Source: Planctomycetaceae bacterium
Lineage (GTDB): Bacteria; Planctomycetota; Planctomycetia; Pirellulales; Thermoguttaceae
Length of the DNA stretch: 64,000 bases
Direction: 5' to 3'
Assembly (NCBI GenBank): GCA_009778035.1
Contig: WRKP01000008.1
Span: forward strand, 1 to 64,000
Below are positions 62,501 to 64,000 of this stretch, piece after piece (within the stretch, counting starts at the first letter, position 1; each line of letters starts with the position of its first letter). Under the pieces are notes generated by a model that saw nothing but the letters and a program-made list of their open reading frames with translations, was not told the origin of the DNA and made no database searches. The position numbers and the translations under genes were made by a program.

Positions 62501-62708
62501 GGAACGTGTTCGCCAGATGGAGATGGCACGGATGAGTTGGTGTTTGGAAAATGTTTCGGACACGTACGGCAATATTGATGCATATAATGTAAGGTCGCCT
62601 CGTCCGTATACGGGCGATGTACCGGTATCAATGCCGGAGCCGGTGAAGATGGAGTCATTGCAACCGCTGGAAACGCAGATACCCGCTCCTGTGTTGCCGA
62701 AGCGTTAG
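59568..62708 (+). CDS. GspD/PilQ-type secretin, enlarged
   Basis: About 1046 residues. A signal peptide (MPYFNPKRTLLCTLLLLCAV) precedes at least six N1-type repeats (starting near residues 122, 307, 378, 455, 550 and 634; for example IEVVHLKHVNNVSLGAVL and IKIFQLEYADASSLRDML). The secretin domain is at about 705-975: ALHEDKRLEVLSAPQITTMN, TVVLGGLITRNEDK, FLGDLPLLGKFFRQE and LLIILTPRIIRS. The length exceeds the usual 650-750, owing to extra N repeats and low-complexity inserts. It forms the outer-membrane channel of a type II or pilus system; partners such as the PilO-like protein and prepilin peptidase lie elsewhere in the window. Confidence 0.85.
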   Translation: MPYFNPKRTLLCTLLLLCAVQGSFAQAPASQDSYSGILPYRLTRTPIDALEQTLRQLCGERFQAESQFLYSFNVKQGNVHRQASLRIDPQFNQIFFTGDKQLCDQIFILITAIDQPPPQGKIRQIIPYQHAPLDVLTQAFEAYRTPASTARTSVTGSDSHIAGSVNNTGVRLLNPNIATLANSIQQVGYQSQGSQGVRLLNPEPDSPSIPMPMSSPPPLPRPAVRQAAHQFEGGFDTGMPMTMQGNMMGGQFFDSPNVVGIPDDYRFVSIPLLDLIVVEAEGPRLNRFIEMIRQIEELSKLNRPKIEVVHLKHVNNVSLGAVLPQIYNAVFQTIPGAVQIIPMTSPNAMMLVGWGEAMDTARELIETLDQPAATEHSRLHVFKLQHISAQQARTVLNGAFPAPVGLSGFIARLQLFHEPRTNALIVQAAPNDLEEVKLILREIDVADSGVKLQMQMRQLKHSLAPDVQQTVTQAITGGATDGKVPAFELLVQGAEGQRLIKSGIMSDVTINTDVRNNQIIIRSPESSMAFILELIDLLDIASPEAEIKIFQLEYADASSLRDMLTSLIPSNVDGVPGPQLPGTVDGDKLIPIRFAVDIRTNSIVAAGSASDLRTIEALIINLDREDILSRESEVYFLKNMRATNVAQTINEYIRSRRDIRLATPGVIPPFQEIESEVIVVADAESNSLIISATPRYFTDIIKLVKELDRSPPQVMIRVLIAEVTLSDASEWSAEIGLQDPMLLGRSSEGRGGMLFNTDPNTAIGTAPGNTPGNVATQLLSNFGGQRVGPAGFGGLGIAASSDFIHLQLRALHEDKRLEVLSAPQITTMNNQEAAISTGQKVPRYHGMMMTTTGSQADIRDENVSLMLRVTPNISPDGTIVMLVRAQNQKLGTLTQVGDQFMQSIDDTNIVTMISAADNETVVLGGLITRNEDKLQRKIPFLGDLPLLGKFFRQEISQTQRKELLIILTPRIIRSPEEMERVRQMEMARMSWCLENVSDTYGNIDAYNVRSPRPYTGDVPVSMPEPVKMESLQPLETQIPAPVLPKR

Positions 62709-62729
62709 CGTGCCGTGGGCGCACAAGAG

Positions 62730-62749
62730 CCGGAGGCATAAGCTTCCGG
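62730..62749. repeat. CCGGAGGC-ATAA-GCTTCCGG hairpin
   Basis: An 8-base stem with one G-T pair, in tandem with the next hairpin and of the same family. Confidence 0.55.
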
Positions 62750-62767
62750 GTGAGTTTGACGTGAAAC

Positions 62768-62787
62768 CCGGGGGCTAACGCCCCCGG
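62768..62787. terminator. Terminator-like hairpin after the secretin gene
   Basis: CCGGGGGC-TAAC-GCCCCCGG, a perfect 8-base stem with a 4-base loop, followed by CTCTTTATTTTACT. It lies about 60 bases after the stop codon and between convergent genes. Confidence 0.6.
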
Positions 62788-62859
62788 CTCTTTATTTTAC
62801 TCTTTGTTCTACAAGAGCTCCCTATTTTGCAAAGGCTCTTTGTTTTGCAAAGCACAATT

Positions 62860-64000
62860 CTAGAACTTCACGACAGCCGAGACACCGCCGGAGAACTGGT
62901 AATTGCTACCGCCACCGAGACGTTGTTCCGTTTCACCGTTTTCGAGCCAGTCATAGCGGATTTCCGGTTTCACGGTCAACCATTTGTTCGGCGCCCAGTT
63001 TGATCCGAGTGTAATGCTGTACCAGTCAAGGTCAGCCATTTCATCACGGACTGTTCCCGTGCGAAGTCCGAAACTCCATCTATCGTTGTACTTGTAAATG
63101 AATTCGTTCGCAAGCGACCAAGTTGCCGTTTGGGCTCCTTCGCTCGTGTTTTCATTGACGAGTGTCCAAGCAAATGTGGATGAAAGTCTCTTGGAAAGGT
63201 TGCGTTTCACTTTCAAGGTGTGGATGAACGCATCGAAGTCATTTTCGCCATAGGTGTTTTTGCCAACTCCGAAGACATAGTCGATGGAGACGCGATTTTT
63301 GCGTCCAAGTTTCCAGTCGAAACCGCCGAGCAGGTAGTTGTTTTTGCTGCTTTGTCCGATTTCATCCGGCATCATCCAACCGCCGAGCAGGCTAAACCTG
63401 TCGCTGGCTTTGTAGGTCGCAAGGACACCACCTGCCGTGGTCGGGACCATCGAATTCATCGAGGACCAGGAATAGAAAAAGTTTTCCGTGGACAGATAAC
63501 TGTCGATTCCGAGAGGAGCATAATACTTACCGGCTTTGACGTTCAAGCGTTTGTATTCCAGTTCGATATACGCTTGCGAAAAAGCGGCAAAATAGTCGCC
63601 GGAACCCCAACGGTCTTCACCAATCTGTTCCATTCCGCCGGATTGTACTTGGTAAGCATCGCTTCCCCAAGTGAAATCCAATTTTCCACCGAGGTCAAGA
63701 CCTCGTTTTCCATCAACTTTTCGGCCCATCGAAACGTAGACCTGGTTGATTTGCGCTCCGGTCAATCTGACGTTCTGCAGTCTTGCGGAGTTACCCGAGT
63801 TTACGTCGGCACCGCGTCCGAGCAGGTCCCAAGGTTCTTCCCCGTAGGTGCTCGTGTTGCCATTGGAATTGGCGAAAAAGCCTGATTCAATGTGTCCATT
63901 AAGGAACCATTTACCCGCTTTTGTCCCGCAGCCGTTAAACGTCCCGCAGGGGTCGCAGGGATTCGCCCAAGCGTCGTCGCAAGGTCCGCAAAAACCTTCT
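62860..64000 (-). CDS. Outer-membrane beta-barrel protein (partial, 5' end beyond window)
   Basis: The frame is open to the window edge, so the N-terminus is missing; about 379 residues are visible. The C-terminal part alternates hydrophobic and polar strands ending in an aromatic (SGGVSAVVKF), typical of outer-membrane barrels. It starts with a Cys-rich segment (FCGPCDDAWANPCDPCGTFN, then GCG) and continues KWFLNGHIESGFFANSN. This fits planctomycete porin-like barrel proteins (BBP2/OmpL-like). The shorter start at 63765 is only a TTG within the frame. No motif shows the solute. Confidence 0.75.
   Translation of the reverse strand, partial: EGFCGPCDDAWANPCDPCGTFNGCGTKAGKWFLNGHIESGFFANSNGNTSTYGEEPWDLLGRGADVNSGNSARLQNVRLTGAQINQVYVSMGRKVDGKRGLDLGGKLDFTWGSDAYQVQSGGMEQIGEDRWGSGDYFAAFSQAYIELEYKRLNVKAGKYYAPLGIDSYLSTENFFYSWSSMNSMVPTTAGGVLATYKASDRFSLLGGWMMPDEIGQSSKNNYLLGGFDWKLGRKNRVSIDYVFGVGKNTYGENDFDAFIHTLKVKRNLSKRLSSTFAWTLVNENTSEGAQTATWSLANEFIYKYNDRWSFGLRTGTVRDEMADLDWYSITLGSNWAPNKWLTVKPEIRYDWLENGETEQRLGGGSNYQFSGGVSAVVKF

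Overview
The window looks like chromosomal DNA of a planctomycete (order Pirellulales or a relative). The clues are two DUF1559 proteins, a Cys-rich outer-membrane barrel protein, secretin-type (STN) domains in several envelope proteins, a PQQ-like propeller protein, a membrane Ser/Thr kinase with a large outer domain, a LL-diaminopimelate aminotransferase, a bifunctional AroDE, a split transketolase and a ribosomal protein pair detached from the S10 operon. The assignment rests on gene content read by eye, not on a search.

Layout. 1-854: no intact gene; the first ~490 bases resemble group II intron RNA. 855-10722 (minus strand): a partial type VI secretion (T6SS) block transcribed as candidate effector, VgrG, PAAR-like spike, TssK, TssL, TssM, then a decayed tssA. 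The sheath, tube, baseplate and ClpV genes are absent here. 10844-13051: a CheA-like kinase with permuted domain order. 13321-21759: metabolic genes (aroDE, transketolase C-half, serA, proA, acyl-CoA ligase, ndk) and a free Hpt protein. 21823-32369: envelope and pilus-type genes (CpaB-like protein, prepilin peptidase, PilO-like protein), a PQQ-like protein, a Ser/Thr kinase and an SDR. 32578-34614: a methyl-accepting chemotaxis protein. 35132-46816: mostly secreted or membrane proteins of unknown role. 47005-51576: dapL, a PIG-L deacetylase, rplD, rplW and an RnpA-HemD fusion. 51597-56006 (minus): an ECF sigma factor followed by three envelope genes, one with a DUF1559 domain. 56183-62708: an STN protein, an AsmA-like protein, a CYTH protein, tRNA-Leu(GAG) and a large secretin. 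62860-64000: a barrel protein cut by the window edge.

The signalling genes (permuted CheA, orphan Hpt, MCP, Ser/Thr kinase, ECF sigma) are scattered rather than clustered. The secretion and pilus genes are also dispersed, but CpaB-like, prepilin peptidase, PilO-like and secretin proteins could serve one pilus or type II-like machine.

The most notable observations are: an apparent RNase P protein/uroporphyrinogen-III synthase fusion; a CheA with order P3-P4-P5-P1-P2; an ~80-bp two-armed palindromic element that lies between genes but is also translated, in the same frame, inside two unrelated proteins; a multi-stop tssA remnant beside an otherwise intact T6SS block; and several start codons lying only 6-8 bases after a -10 box, suggesting leaderless mRNAs.
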